From the NCBI GenBank assembly GCA_021292165.1, contig CM037877.1, positions 132,736,274-132,800,273 on the forward strand: a stretch of 64,000 nucleotides of DNA, given 5' to 3'. Below the pieces are notes generated by a model. It was not told where the DNA came from, ran no database searches, and saw only the letters and a program-made list of their open reading frames with translations. Position 1 is the stretch's first letter, and every line of letters begins with the position of its first letter. Positions 43,123-55,499 of this stretch are shown in pieces. Both the position numbers and the translations under genes were made by a program. Source of the DNA: Shinisaurus crocodilurus. Taxonomy: Eukaryota > Chordata > Lepidosauria > Squamata > Shinisauridae.

Positions 43123-44686
43123 AATGAGTGTTTAGATAAACTCTTCCACACATATACCCAACGGGGGCATACCCAATACCGTGATGGGGAAGCAAGAATG
43201 TGCCTGCTGGCCCTGCCCACAAGGCCCACATGTCTCCTGGCCCTGGCTTCTGATGCCCACATGTTCAGCGCAATCTCTGAAAGGGGGAAGCTAGACATGC
43301 GCAGCTCTCTGCACATAGGGGCCTTGCCTTGCCTGCGTGATCAGGTGAAGGTAGCGTAGCAGAAGAAGCCTTTGCCATGGTCCAGGCTATGTGGGATCTC
43401 TGCTTTTTACTATAACAGGCAACGGAAAAGGCAAAAGAAGAGGAAGGAAAAGGTGAGAGACTTGTGTTTCTTCACTACAGGGACTCTTCCTCCCCTCTCC
43501 TGGTTCCTGGCTGTGGGATGTGGAAGGCTTACAGATCCCACTGCCTCTCCGTGTTGGCTGCTGAGCTCGGGGGTGGGGGGGCTTGCAGCAACTTGCCTCC
43601 TTTCTCTGACTTTCCTGCCTGTGGACAGAAGGCAAATGGTGATTATTAAAGTCCCATTCACTCTACAGAGCCCTGCCCCCTTCAGCCTCCCTGGCCTCTG
43701 CAGCTGAGTCCACCACCCACCCACCCACCCCCATATTAGTTAAAGCGTGATGGGACAGTTGGCAGTGTTGGACTGCGCAGAGATTCCCAAACAAGGAGGG
43801 ATTCCCTGGATTTATTGTGGGTCGATGGCTCACTGGATGCTGCCTGGGCAGCTGCAGTGGTATGGTCTCGGGTGCTTGATGGGCCATGGGTGAGGGGGCA
43901 GGTTCACAAGCCTGGGGCTTCCTGCCACAGTGTGCTCCCAGCAACCCACACTCGATAGGAAATGAACTCCTGTGGTCTGTATCAGCTGAATGCTTTGACT
44001 AGCCCTCGTCATTAGGACGGCCAGTCTCTGCCCCGGCCCCAGCCTGCTTCTGTGCTATTAACAGCAGCCAAACAAGGAAGAATTACGTAAGTAGCTGAAG
44101 CCTTTCCTAGCATGGAAATAAAAAATGGTAAGTGCTTCATCAGCTTTATGTTCAGGTACTGCTAAAAGCACAGGAGCTGGGTCAAGCAAAAAAGGTGGTA
44201 ACCCCTTTTAAAAAAAAATCCATATTTTATCTAATAGGGATAATGTTTATCGATATTAGAGAGGGCCACAAGTTCATTTTAAAAAATTAAAAAGTTAGCC
44301 AACGATGTCAGAAGTGCAGGTCCGTATGGGCTCACCCATATTGACCTAAGGCATCAAGTGTACTGTATTTACTGCATCTTAATAAAATAAAAGCTACTGA
44401 GCAAGCAGCTGCTTGTTTGAAAACATAACCAAAGCCTAAACCAGAGGGCATCTCTGCAAATTGCAGAACAAGAATCAAGATAAAACCCACGAAGCGTATG
44501 AGTAAACCAACACCCTGGCAAGAGTGCTGTGAACAACAAAATATGATCCCTCAAGTAAGAAATAAAATCCACCTCTCTTACCAGCCGTTAGAACAAAATG
44601 TACACACATAACACCCCCAAGAAATGAAAAGCAACTTTAGGCCATCAGTGAATCTTTAAGGGCCCCAGGGCCAAACTACACACAAG

Positions 44687-45007
44687 GACCTGGTTTGCAC
44701 ATACTGACCAATGATGGGTTAATTAACCCATGGATTGGGGGGCATATGGGAGTGCGCAAGTATGCTGCCTCCCACCCACTCGCCACTTCTGCTTTCTCTC
44801 TGGTTTAAAAAACAACCCAGGAAGGTCCCATTCCTTGGTTGTTTGGCATGCGTGTGAACCTGGATCTCTGAGTTGTTGAGGGGGAAACAACCCAGAGATT
44901 TGACCCAACAACAACAAACCATGGGTTAAATCTCTGGGTTGTTTTCTGAACTGGATGCAAAGTGGAAGCAGTGATTGGGTGGGAGGCAGCCATGTGCAAA
45001 CCAGGTC
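44687..45007. mobile_element. TIR element (GACCTGGTTTGCACAT)
   Basis: Perfect 16-bp terminal inverted repeats enclose 321 bp. Inside is a hairpin of CAACCCAGAGATTT and its complement around a (CAA) stretch. Related to 33790-33909. Confidence 0.7.
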
Positions 45008-45611
45008 AATGCGAAATCATGTGCAGTTTTCCACCATAAGTCATTCTCCCGACTCTGCAACTGTGGTGGTTGCGACCTAAGGTGGGAGACCTGTGTAGTG
45101 GGAGCATCTTCTTAAACTTATCCTCTCCAGTTTTTTTTTTTTTCCATTGCAAATTGCCCACCCCGGCTGTTTTTCTCCACAAGGGGGGTAAACATACCGG
45201 TACAATTAGCTGCTAAAACATGGGTTCCTGTATTTCCCTCTCCCTACTGTGGCAGGAACAGCTTGAGAGGGCAATTTCAGAGGAAGAAAAGCTGGAGGGG
45301 GAAAGGGTTAAGAAGCCCTGTCCCCTGATGGCTGCCTGTTGCTTTTGGGGAAAAAAAAAGTTGGGGGGAAACTACATGCAACTGAATTTCATGTATAGTT
45401 TAACCCTCAGTGGGAAAAACCCTCCGTTCTCTCGACTATGTTTGGAATTTAATGACTCAACTGAGATGGCATCTGCTCCAACAGTCAAAAAGGTTGGACT
45501 ACCAGGAATGCACTGAGCTCAAAAAGTATCTTATCTTTCATCTTATGCTGCTGCCACTGCAAATATCAAGGTGTGCTGCCTTTCGTGACCATGGTTTTGC
45601 CGAGGATGACT

Positions 45612-45810
45612 TGAAGGGTGCTTCCAGGCAGAGGGCTCCTAGCACTTACAATCAAAATACATTGTGCAGCTATTTCGTCTTTTTCCTCCTTAGGATTTCT
45701 TAGGGAGGGTTACAAGTAGAAGACGACAATGTCTGGACCCCCTATAAAATTCCATGAATGAGGCAGGGCATTTGGGAATGATTGCAGGACAGAAGCCCCA
45801 TCTGGAAGCA
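45612..45810. mobile_element. copy of the AGGGTGCTTCCAG family
   Basis: AGGGTGCTTCCAGGCAGAGG at the left and CATCTGGAAGCAGCCCC at the right, with GGTTACAAGTAGAAGACGAC inside. Confidence 0.5.
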
Positions 45811-46150
45811 GCCCCGGTTCCTGCCTGGGCATAACTTCAACTAACAAACAGAGGGAAAGTGGAATGAAACTGAAGTCATGTCGAAATGGCCAAACTGTAC
45901 CATTTGGAAACATTCCCAACTGCTTACAGCAGACATTCCTCACAACAGAAAAGGGACATTTCTTGATATGGGACATTCTGTCGCTGAATTGCATACCCAC
46001 AGCTAAGCCAGACACAGGGTTCTTGCTTCAAAGTGTCATGGGGGATGTACCGACAAACATAAGTGGAGTGATGAGCCTGCTGTAGATGCATATTCTTTAC
46101 CAGGCTTTCTTTTAATATTAGCCCTTTTCAGACACCCCATCTGTGTAGAC

Positions 46151-46382
46151 CAGGGGTTCTCAACTAGGGGGGAATTTTAGGGTTTCGGGGGGGGGGAATT
46201 GGGACTACAGACTCAAACTGTTGGAATACTGATCTTTCTACAAATTACAATTCTACAGATTGTACATAATCTACAGGACATCACACCTTATTGTATGGCA
46301 CAGATTAAGTCAGACAGTCTTGGAAAGGGGGACATATGGTGAAAAGGCTACAAAAGGGGCAAAAAAAGGTTGAGAACCACTG
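46151..46382. mobile_element. hAT element with perfect 8-bp TSD
   Basis: Ends CAGGGGTTCTCAACT and AGGTTGAGAACCACTG, 232 bp. The duplication GTGTAGAC at 46143-46150 and 46383-46390 is exact. Non-coding. Confidence 0.9.
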
Positions 46383-47151
46383 GTGTAGACTGCACGTGTG
46401 TATGTGGTGAGTAGTGCTGCATGCACTGTTCCTCCTCCCAACCTATGTGCTTTCACTGGAAGGTCAGAATGCATGCATTCAGCTCTATGCGTATAAGGCT
46501 CTCTCCGTGTGATCAGAAACATGGTATAAGCATGATTTTCAACCACCTGGAGAGCCCTATTTGTGTACAGTTCTACACTCACCGGTTGTACTCAAATGAA
46601 GGTGAGTAGGTTGGAGGCAATCCTGCTTCTCCTCCCCACTGCCACCACATTCAGGCTACATGGACTGGATGTCTGAAAAGTCCTGTGCAATATTTTCTCC
46701 TGGATCAAGCACGGGGAAAACCGGTTTTGTGTGCTTGCAGCAGAAGATGGCTGTGCGCAGTGCTAGCAGGTTGGAATCCAGTGACATCACTAAAACACCT
46801 TATTGTTGGGCACCTTTTCATCCTTAATAGAATTCATTATGGAAGGGAAAAAGCCAAAGAAGTGGGAAAACACGGGAGGGTAACAAATGGAAGAAGAAGA
46901 AGATGATGTCTATTTGAAAGTGAGGTTAGCAACAGAGGACAAGAAGGGTGAAACATGTAACTTCAGCAAGTTTTGTTCTGGGCATGCTTGTTCATATGGA
47001 CATGTGTGTGAGTGAGAGAGAGAATATGCATGTCTGTGTAAGCAAATACAAAGCCATGTAGACTTGATTAAGGGTGCTTTCAGGCGGACAGCTCCTGGCG
47101 CTACCGATCAAAAAGCATATCCCCCTCCTGAAACCTGGAATAGCTCTAGAA

Positions 47152-47283
47152 CAGGACTCTCAACCTTGGGTCCCCAGATGTTGCTGGCCTACAGCTCCCA
47201 GCATATCCAGCCAGCATGGCTAATGGCAAGGGATTCTGGGGAATCCAAGGCAACATCTGGGGACCCAAGGTTGGAGGGCCCTG
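47152..47283. mobile_element. palindromic hAT-like MITE, diverged
   Basis: CAGGACTCTCAACC to GGTTGGAGGGCCCTG with a damaged centre. The flanks CTCTAGAA and GCCTAGAA agree at 6 of 8. Confidence 0.8.
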
Positions 47284-47849
47284 GCCTAGAAGGTTCCTGT
47301 TCCCACAGGCTGGAGCCCTGAACAGAAGCATTTCTGTTAGGGGCTGGGGTACACCATAGAGCGACACCAGAACATTCTGTGGCAGATCCCCACTCTTGTT
47401 TGCTTATACCCATACTAACTGCACCCTCTCAGAATACTCCATGCCTTGTTTCTCTATAAGTTGTGTAGTTGCCATACAGATACATACATTTTCAGAAAAG
47501 AGGCATATCTCTGTGAAAGTCTGGCAGCCACAAACAACGTGCTAGATTTATAGCAAGTACAAAAGGCCTCCACATGCCACTGAAAACAGGGTTGAAAGAT
47601 TACAAGCTGTTATTAAGAGTTGTTGCCAACTGTAAATATTTTATCTGCCCATTAGCTATTTTTTTGTTTCATGCTCAGTATCCAGGAATTTTGGACCCGG
47701 GGATTCAAGAGGTCTTTTTTCCTCCTGACTGCGCACCCTGCTCTAATAAGGCCCTGCCCCTGGCCTGCCAAAACTGGCAGACTGCACCCTTGAAGCTGCC
47801 AAAAATGCACCAGGCTGCAAACTCCACCCCGACAAGTCAAAACCTACTC

Positions 47850-47980
47850 CCAGCCTTCCCCAGCCTGGTGCCCTCCCCAGTCATGTTGGGCTGCTTTGGG
47901 GCCATGAGCCATGCTGGCTGGGAATACTGGGAGTGGCAGCCCCACACATCTGGGGGGCACCAGACTGGGGGAGGCTGTTC
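47850..47980. mobile_element. hAT-like MITE (CAGCCTTCCCCAGCCTGG)
   Basis: CAGCCTTCCCCAGCCTGGTG to CACCAGACTGGGGGAGGCTG. Related to the element at 19007. No target duplication seen. Confidence 0.6.
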
Positions 47981-48232
47981 TAGCTCCTGATGGCTCTTGA
48001 AGAAACAACCCCAGATTCCAGGCTTGCTCTGACCTTCACTGGATTCACATGGTAACTTTGGAAGCAGAAGACTTCCATTTCTGAAAGCTGAAATGTTAAG
48101 ACTCCAGCCTGGAAAAACAACAACACCACGTGTCTACTTGTGTCTTGGAGTGCTGACTGAGGGCTCACATTTGTTTCTCATTTGCTGCATATTTTCCCTC
48201 TGCAGGAGGGCTAGATGCAAATGAAAACAGCA

Positions 48233-48375
48233 AATTTATTTATTTATTTATTTCATTTTTATACCGCCCAATAGCCGAAGCCCTCTGGGCGGTTTACAGC
48301 AATTAACAAGACAGTCCCTGCCCGCAGGCTTACAATCTAAAAAGACACAACACACAAGGAAAAAGGAATGGGGAG
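48233..48375 (-). mobile_element. LINE/SINE 3' tail
   Basis: (TTTA)n followed by TATACCGCCCAATAGCCGAA and CTCTGGGCGGTTTACAGC, a common reptile L2-like tail in minus orientation. Confidence 0.5.
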
Positions 48376-48508
48376 GGAAGAAGGGGGAATATTAATGAAA
48401 ACTCCTGGCAGGGCTGGTGGAATGGCCAGTGCCTCTCCTTTAGTCATGATGTAGGAGAGGGGATTTTGGAGAGAAAAGCAGCACCTGCTGAAATTCCATT
48501 CTCTAGAG

Positions 48509-48647
48509 CAGGGCTCTCCAATCTTGGGTCCCCAGATGTTGCTGGACTACAGCTCCCAGAATCCCTTGCCATTAGCCATGCTGGCTGGGTATGCTGGGAG
48601 CTGTAGACCAGCAACATCTAGGGACCCAAGGTTGTTGGAGAGCCCTG
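48509..48647. mobile_element. palindromic hAT-like MITE
   Basis: CAGGGCTCTCCAATC ends with complement. The flanks CTCTAGAG and CTCTAGAC agree at 7 of 8. Confidence 0.88.
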
Positions 48648-48659
48648 CTCTAGACAGCA

Positions 48660-49465
48660 ATTGAAGGCATAGGAGCCCTGTCCTCCTTTGCATGTGGCTG
48701 CCGGGAGGTACAGGGTTAGTAGAAAGAAACACATCTCCAGTTGCTCATTATGTTAACAAACAAGTGTTCTTTGAGGCTCCAAACTTAGATGTTCTCAGCC
48801 CACTCCAAGAACATATTTTTGGCAGCAGCCCGGTTTTGGCCACTGCCTTGAGCTGCCATATTTCAAAAAAAATATGAAGTTTCCTGGACCCAGATGTGTT
48901 TGAGTAGGTTCCAGCCATTCATCACACTTCACTTTAAGAGGAGAGGGAAGGCTGTGCAGTGTCCAGCAGTTATTTGATCCACTAAGGTTATAGTGGTCAG
49001 ACTGGATAAGGACGCATGCTCCTCCTTTCTTCATATGTTATTGATGGCATGAACAACAAGGCTACACAGATGTGGCACATCTGTGGCCCACTTTCCAGAT
49101 AACATCCAGGAGGGTCCAAAAAGGGACAAGAATCGCAGCTGCTGCTTCTCCTGTGGCACTGAGGAATGCAAAGATATAAGCATGTCCTTGCAATCTAGCC
49201 ATCCTGGGAGACAGGCTTCCTGAATATTGTATAGCTGAGCCTAGTCCTTGATTTCTGTGTCATAGGGTGGCCCTAAGGAATCCCAAATGCAAAGAAGGGC
49301 AGCAGAGTTCCTGTATCTGTTAATGGTTGTGTAGAAGAGAACATTTTGCACAGCAACAGCTTTTCTCAACAGGAACAGCCGGACAAACTCCACCTGCTGA
49401 AATTCCCTCTTCTACACAACTATTAAAAGTACAGGAATCCTGGCCTCTTCTTTTGATTTGATATT
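48660..49465. other. intergenic, nothing recognised
   Basis: No coding or repeat signal that I can support. Confidence 0.35.
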
Positions 49466-49703
49466 TATTATTTATTTATTATATTTATACCCCGCCTTTT
49501 TTCCTGCAAGGAACCCAAGGTGGCTTACATAATCATCATCATCCTCTCCATTTTATCCTCGCAACAACCCTGTGAGGTAGGTTAGGCTGAGAGGCAGTGA
49601 CTGGCCCAAAGTCACCCAGTGAGTTTCATGGCTGAACGGGGACTAGAACCCGGATCTCCCGAGTCCCAGTCCAACACTCTAACCACTATGCCACACTGGC
49701 TCT
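49466..49703 (-). mobile_element. tRNA-derived SINE
   Basis: Minus-strand copy of the GAGCCAGTGTGG SINE. Head at 49703, tail of TATAAATATAATAAATAAAT type at 49466. Confidence 0.8.
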
Positions 49704-50119
49704 CTTATAACATTTATAGGTGGCTTTCCCACATGTTCAAAGTAACTTACAATATGACAAAATAAAACCCTAAAATATTTTTAACATACACATGATAGTA
49801 TCCATACAAAACAACAAAAAATAACAACTTCCAACTCAGCTCACCAGACAGGCCAAAGCCAGCCAAAATAGAAACATTTTGCAACCCTTCTTAAAAGCAG
49901 CCAAACACATACCTCAAAGGGTGATCATTTTGCAGACTCACACTCACTGCTTTGCCCTGCACATAGCAAGTGAAGTTCTCATCTTTTGATCTGCTCATGA
50001 AATATATTGTGTTGTGGGAACAGCATAACAATTTCAGATACACCAGGGCTTAATTAGGAACCACTTATTATTACAAGCTGTCTAAACAGTCCAAGACAAA
50101 ACATGGACTGGTGCAATTC

Positions 50120-50154
<35 letters not shown>

Positions 50155-50155
50155 A
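50120..50155. repeat. (CAA)n microsatellite
   Basis: About 11 CAA units. Confidence 0.9.
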
Positions 50156-50776
50156 AATACTTAGCTCAACTTGTCTTTTGTGCCTAGTTCCTTGTGTCCT
50201 TGAGACAAAAGCAGCAAACTGTCAAGCACAGGTATGATCAGTCTGTGGCTCGTATACCACAGTCTTGTGGCTCTTGAGCCAACAACAATATCCATGCAAT
50301 GATATCCATACATTTTGCATATCCACGCAATGATACCCATGGTTTTTTGACAGAGACGTATGCTTTCATACCTGCATATGTCCCTGTCAAAAAACCCTGA
50401 ATAGTCCTGTCAAGAAACCCTTTTTAAAAGGAACCAGAGTTTTGACAGCTAGCTGTCAAACCTCCATGCTGCTGTAAAGTGGTGGGTTGCACTTTTCCAC
50501 TTTCCCGAGCACCTAGAATCTTGTGAAAGGGTGGAAAAGTTCAAGGAACCTGACAAGAGTCAGGTCCAAAAGAAGACCCTAGAGGATATCGCCGTGAAGG
50601 GGGTGATCTACTGACCACCCCCTTTCGCAAGCAAAGATAACTTATGGCTTTGGTTTCTCTTGACAGCTTGCCTTTTGACAGCTGTCAAGACAAACCAACA
50701 TCAAAAATACTGCTGTTCAAAGCTGGGTCAATGCCCGTGGTGGGTGCCTGCTGCACTTTGAAAGCAGACACCCCCC

Positions 50777-53270
50777 AAAGTTAAAACGGTTGTTTAATGA
50801 TATTTTACAGGGGGGAGAGATCCCCCCGTCATGGAAACAGTCCTTGACTATTTTAATCCCGAAACCAAGGAAGGATTTAGCAGAACCAGGTTCTTATAGA
50901 CCAATTTCATTAATTAATCAAGATGCTAAACTATTGACAGCAATTTTAGCTAGAAGAATGAATAGTTTTCTAAATAAGTATATAGGGATAGATCAATGCG
51001 GTTTCATTCAAGGAAGACAAATGGCAGACTTAACAAGAAGGGTTCTGAATATGATATATTTAATAAAGAAAAATAATTTGAAAGCGGGGGTTCTTGCATT
51101 GGATATTTTTAAAGCCTTTGATTGTGTGGAATGGCCTGCATTAAAGATGTTAATAAAAACTATGGGGTTTGGAGAAAAATTTATAGGTATTACTAACCAA
51201 TTATATACTCATAATGTTACGTCGGTAATTGTAAATGATGGAATAACAGAAACTATTAGCCTAGGCCGGGGAACTAGACAGGGTTGTCCCCTTTCCCCTG
51301 TATTATTTGTGTTAGTTATGGAATTGTTAGCGAATTCGATAAGACAGGAGAAGAAATTACTGGGGATAGGGATAGAGACCAAATGTAAGATAAACCTTTT
51401 TGCAGATGATATCTTGTTAACATTAGAAAGGCCTATAGAAAATTGGGATTGGATAGAGAAACATTTAGATGAATTTAGAGAAGTAACAGGGTTAAAAGTT
51501 AACTGGGATAAATCGGAGATAATGACATTTAATTATAGTAAACTGGAGGAAAGGGGATTTAAACAAAGGAAAGTGGATATAAAGATAAAAATATAATTAA
51601 ATATTTAGGTATTGATATATTAAAAGATATGGATAAAATAGGGGAATGGAATTTTAAAAAACTAAAAGATGAAGTTAAAAATCAAATAGAGGATTACAAA
51701 AAATTGGGATTATCGTGGTTTGGTAGGATAGCTTTGATTAAAATGAAGATTTTACCGAAGTTTAATTTTTTATTTAGAATGATACCATATAAGATATCAG
51801 AGAAAGAAATCAAAGAGTGGCAAGTAATGTTAAATAGCTATTGCAATGGGGGGAAAAAATCAAGGATTACTAAGAATAGATGGTATAAAGCTCAAAAAAT
51901 AGGGGGACTTGGTCTCCCTAATTTAAAATGGTATTATATAGCTAATCAACTTAGATATATTATGGATATTATTGTTAGAAAAGATTTTATGTGGTGGGAA
52001 ATAGAAGCATTTGAATTGGGTAATAGGGTGGATAAATTCTTATTTACAAAACAAGGACATATTATGACAAAAAGATTAGAAAATCCCTTTTTAAAAAATA
52101 TGTTAGAAATTTGGGGTAGAAATAAGGAAATATTTTTACCAGGTATATCCCCGCTTACTCCAGTGGTGGTTATGGAAGATTTTCCCGAGAATGTTAGACA
52201 TTTAGAACGAATTTTTAGAGAGAAAAAGGTGATAACTTTAATGGAGTGGCTGGAAAAAATGGAGACAAGACAGCAAATAATTGATAGGGTTGGGGCAGGA
52301 AGAATTTCTTGGTTAAATTTAATTCAATTAGTACAATGGGGTAAGAAATGGAAGAGGAGACATGAGCATGAAAGGGATTTCACCGCATTTGAGCAGGTGG
52401 TTATGTCTAGAGAACTCGTAGAAGGAAATGCATCAGCTAGGGGTCTTACAAAGATGTTATATAAAATGTTGCAGAAATCAGAAGAGCAAGCAGAAAATCT
52501 TAAAATAGTTTGGGATACAGAGTTTGAAGAGGAAATATCAAAGGATGAGTGGAACAAGATTTGGGATAGGCGAATATTGAAAAATATGTCTATAAGAATT
52601 AAAGAGAATTTTTATAAGCTAATTTGGAGATGGTATTTGACTCCAGTGAGATTAAATAGAATAGATAATAAATGTTCTCCAATGTGTTGGCGAGGATGCC
52701 AGGAGTTGGGTACATATGCTCATATGTGGTGGAGTTGTAAAAATGTAATGGATTTTTGGAAAATGATTTTTGAGGAAATATCAGAAATTGTTGGAGCTGA
52801 TTTAGAGGTATGCCCTAAACTAGCTTTGCTATCAATAACGGAAAAGGTGATTGGTCCTCAAAATGTTAAAGAATTAATTATAAATTTGTTAACGGCAGGT
52901 AGACTAATGATAGCAAGGAAATGGAAAATCCAGCAAGTTTTCACTATTACTGATTGGTATAAAGAAGTATGGGATATGGCTTTGAATGATATGTTGACTT
53001 GTAATATTAAATGCAAAAGGGGTCAATTAAAGAAAAATAATTTCAAGGATATTTGGGGTTTATTTTTGGAATATGTGTTTAAAAAGGGGAAAGGGAGTTT
53101 ACCCTGTCAAGATATGTTGTATTTTTGGAATAATGAACAATTATAGAGTTATTGGATTATTTGGTCCCATGGTGATGGGAGCACAATATTAGTTATATGT
53201 GTGTGTTATTTTCTTTGTATTGTTTTAAAAATATAAAAAAAAAAAATTTAAAAAAAAAAGAAAAGAAAAG
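50777..53270 (+). mobile_element. 5'-truncated L1 LINE with perfect TSD
   Basis: About 2.5 kb from inside the ORF2 reverse transcriptase to an A-rich tail at 53223-53270. The target duplication GAAAGCAGACACCCCCC at 50760-50776 and 53270-53286 is exact over 17 bp, so the insertion is young. The 3' UTR after the stop at 53146 is very short. A/T-rich codon use contrasts with the surroundings. Confidence 0.93.
50790..53146 (+). pseudogene. L1 ORF2 fragment (reverse transcriptase to C-terminus)
   Basis: Two open segments, 50790-51596 (268 residues) and 51629-53146 (505 residues), are joined by a single frame change near 51590. The first has SYRPISLINQDAKLL, DIFKAFDCVEW, RQGCPLSPVLF and the catalytic FADD at 51399-51410. 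The second has KYLGIDI upstream in frame, the thumb region (SWFGRIALIKMKILPKFNFL) and a C-terminal Cys/His cluster CWRGCQELGTYAHMWWSC. The endonuclease domain is lost by 5' truncation. Apart from the frame change I see no stop, which fits a recent copy. Confidence 0.92.
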
Positions 53271-53789
53271 AAAGCAGACACCCCCCGGGACATTGCCCAG
53301 GTGTGACTTGCCATTTCAGACCCACACAAGTGCACACATGCACACTTGTGCAAGTCCGACTAAAATATTAATTTTTAAAATGTTCAAAAAAATTGTGCAA
53401 ATTTCTTGCGCTAAAAATAATAATTTAAAAATGGGTGACAAACCAGTGGCAGCCCTTCCAATGTCCCGCTTGGGCACTTTGAAGGGGCTGTCACTAGCTG
53501 TCAAATCGGGGATTGCAAAAAGTGATCTCCAAGAAAAAGGGGGGAAGGGGAAAAAATCTTGTGAGCAGAAAAGGGCTCATGATAACAGTGGGGGGAGAGA
53601 AGACAAGTTGGTCCTGCCATGGAATCCCCTGGGATACCTGCAGGAGGACCGAGGGGGAAGGAGCGGGGGACAACCCATGGTAAGCCCGACTGTCTGTTGG
53701 GCATACCATGGGTTGTTTCACAAGCAACCCACACTGTGTGACTTACGTAATTGCAGGGTTGGTTGTGATGACATGCGAACCCGCCTATT

Positions 53790-54985
53790 GTTTACTTGGA
53801 CTTTCAAAAGGCTTTTGACAAAACCACTCACTAAAGACTCCTGAGGAAGCTTGACAGTCATGGGATAAGAGGAAAGGCCCTCTTGTGAATCTGAATAAAG
53901 AACAGAAAGGAGAAGGCAGGGATAAATGGTCAGATCTCACAATGGAGGAGGAATATAAACAGTGGGGTCCCCCAAGGATCTCTATTGGGACCAGGTCTTT
54001 TTAACTTGTTCATAAATGATCTGGAGTTAGGTCTGAGCAGTGAGGTGGTCATTGACACCAAATTATTTAGGGTGGTTTAAACCAAAAGGGATTGTGAAGA
54101 GCTACAAAGCATTTTTTCCAAACTAGAGGAATAGGCATGAAAATGGCAAATGCAGTTCAATGTAAGCAAGTGTAAAGTGATGCACGTTGGGGTAAAATAA
54201 ATAAATAAATGAAAATCCTACTTTCACCTATACATTTATGGGGCCTCAGCTGGTGGTGACTGACCATGAAAGGGATCTTGGGATTGTGGTGGACAGATTG
54301 ATGAAAAGATTGACCTGTTGTACGGCCGCTGAGAAAAACGCAAATTCATTGTTGGGGATCATTAGGAAAGGAATCAAAAGTAAAATTGCCAGGATCATAA
54401 TAGTGCCTTTATACAAATCTGTGGTGCAACCACACTTGGAATGCTGGGTACAGTTCTGATCAATACCTCAAATAAAGATATGGTAGAGCTGGAAAGTTGC
54501 AGAAAAGGACCATTTCCCCTTTGAGGAAAGTTTACAATGTTTGTAGCGTCTTTAGCTTAGAAAAAAGGTGGGGAGCATGATAGAGGTGTACAAAATTATG
54601 CGTGACTGAGGGACAATGAACAGAGAGAATGTTTTCTCCTTCTCTCATAATATTAGAACCTGGGGTCTTCCAATGGGAGCTAAATAGTGGGAGATCAGGG
54701 CAGACAAAGGAAATACAATTCATCACACAGCACATAGTTAAACTATGGAAGTCACTACCACAAGATGTAGTGATGGCACCAACTTGAACAGCTTCAAAAG
54801 GGCATTAGACAAATTACGGTAATGGAGGATAAGTCTATCCATGGCTCCTAGTCATGCTGGCTATCTATTACCTCCAGTATCAGGGACAAGATGTCTCTCA
54901 ATACCAGTTGCTGGAGAACACGAGCAGGTGGGTGCTGGTCTGTTCATTTCCTGCTTACGGGCTTTCCAGTGGCATCTGGTTGGCC
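53790..54985 (+). mobile_element. CR1/L3-like LINE remnant
   Basis: Near 53795 the + strand shows YLDFQKAFDK. Later come [34 protein letters not shown] and PLYKSVVQPHLECWVQF, the CR1-type ORF2 end, with stops. The 3' UTR near 54890-54985 (CTGGAGAACACGAGCAGG, GGCATCTGGTTGGCCAC) matches that at 31020-31100. Confidence 0.7.
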
Positions 54986-55008
54986 ACACACAGAGGGAGT
55001 CTTTAGAG

Positions 55009-55143
55009 CAGGGCTCTCCAACCTTGGGTCCCCAGATGTTGCTGGACTACAGCTCCCAGAATCCCTTGCTATTAGCCATGCTGGCTGGGTATGCTGGGAG
55101 CTGTAGGTCAGCAACATCTGGGACCCAAGGTTGGAGAGCCCTG
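55009..55143. mobile_element. palindromic hAT-like MITE with perfect 8-bp TSD
   Basis: CAGGGCTCTCCAACC ends. The duplication CTTTAGAG at 55001-55008 and 55144-55151 is exact. It sits at the end of the CR1/L3 remnant. Confidence 0.92.
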
Positions 55144-55254
55144 CTTTAGAGCATGTGCACATTTATTTATTTATTTATTAATTTATTTTTGTCCTGTGGG
55201 CCTGAGCCCCAGATCTTTTAGGTACCTAGAGCAATGCCCCTTTTTTGTGGAAAG

Positions 55255-55480
55255 AAAAAGATGGAAGAAGCAGTAGGAAAACACAGGAGGGTTACAAGTG
55301 GAAGACAACATCGATTTCTGGAACCCCATAAAATTATGTGAATGAGGCATGGTGACTACAGGATAAAGGCCTCATCTAGAAGCACCCCAAATCAGAAGCC
55401 CTGTAGCCCTGTAAAATTCTGTGTTTGAGGCAGGGTGATAGCAGGATAAACCCCTTGTCTGGAAGCACCCACAGATCTTC
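55255..55480. mobile_element. copy of the AGGGTGCTTCCAG family
   Basis: GGGTTACAAGTGGAAGACAA and AAAATTATGTGAATGAGGCA, then a repeated TAGAAGCACCCC end. The right end is duplicated (55377 and 55459). Confidence 0.45.
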
Positions 55481-55499
55481 ACCATGGCTTAGAACATTG

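Larger units (their letters stand above)
50345..53785 (+). mobile_element. nonautonomous element with TGACAGCT repeats, split by an L1
   Basis: The left part 50345-50776 holds several TGACAGCT/AGCTGTCA copies and a foldback of TTTTTTGACAG. The right part 53287-53785 continues with GGGACATTGCCCAGG and ends ATGACATGCGAACCC. The right part is related to 59175-59405. The boundaries are approximate. Confidence 0.45.

Noticed and set aside
43372..43724. overlapping open frames of about 100 codons on both strands
   Set aside because: GC-rich sequence with no motif, no splice context and no repeat match; likely chance.
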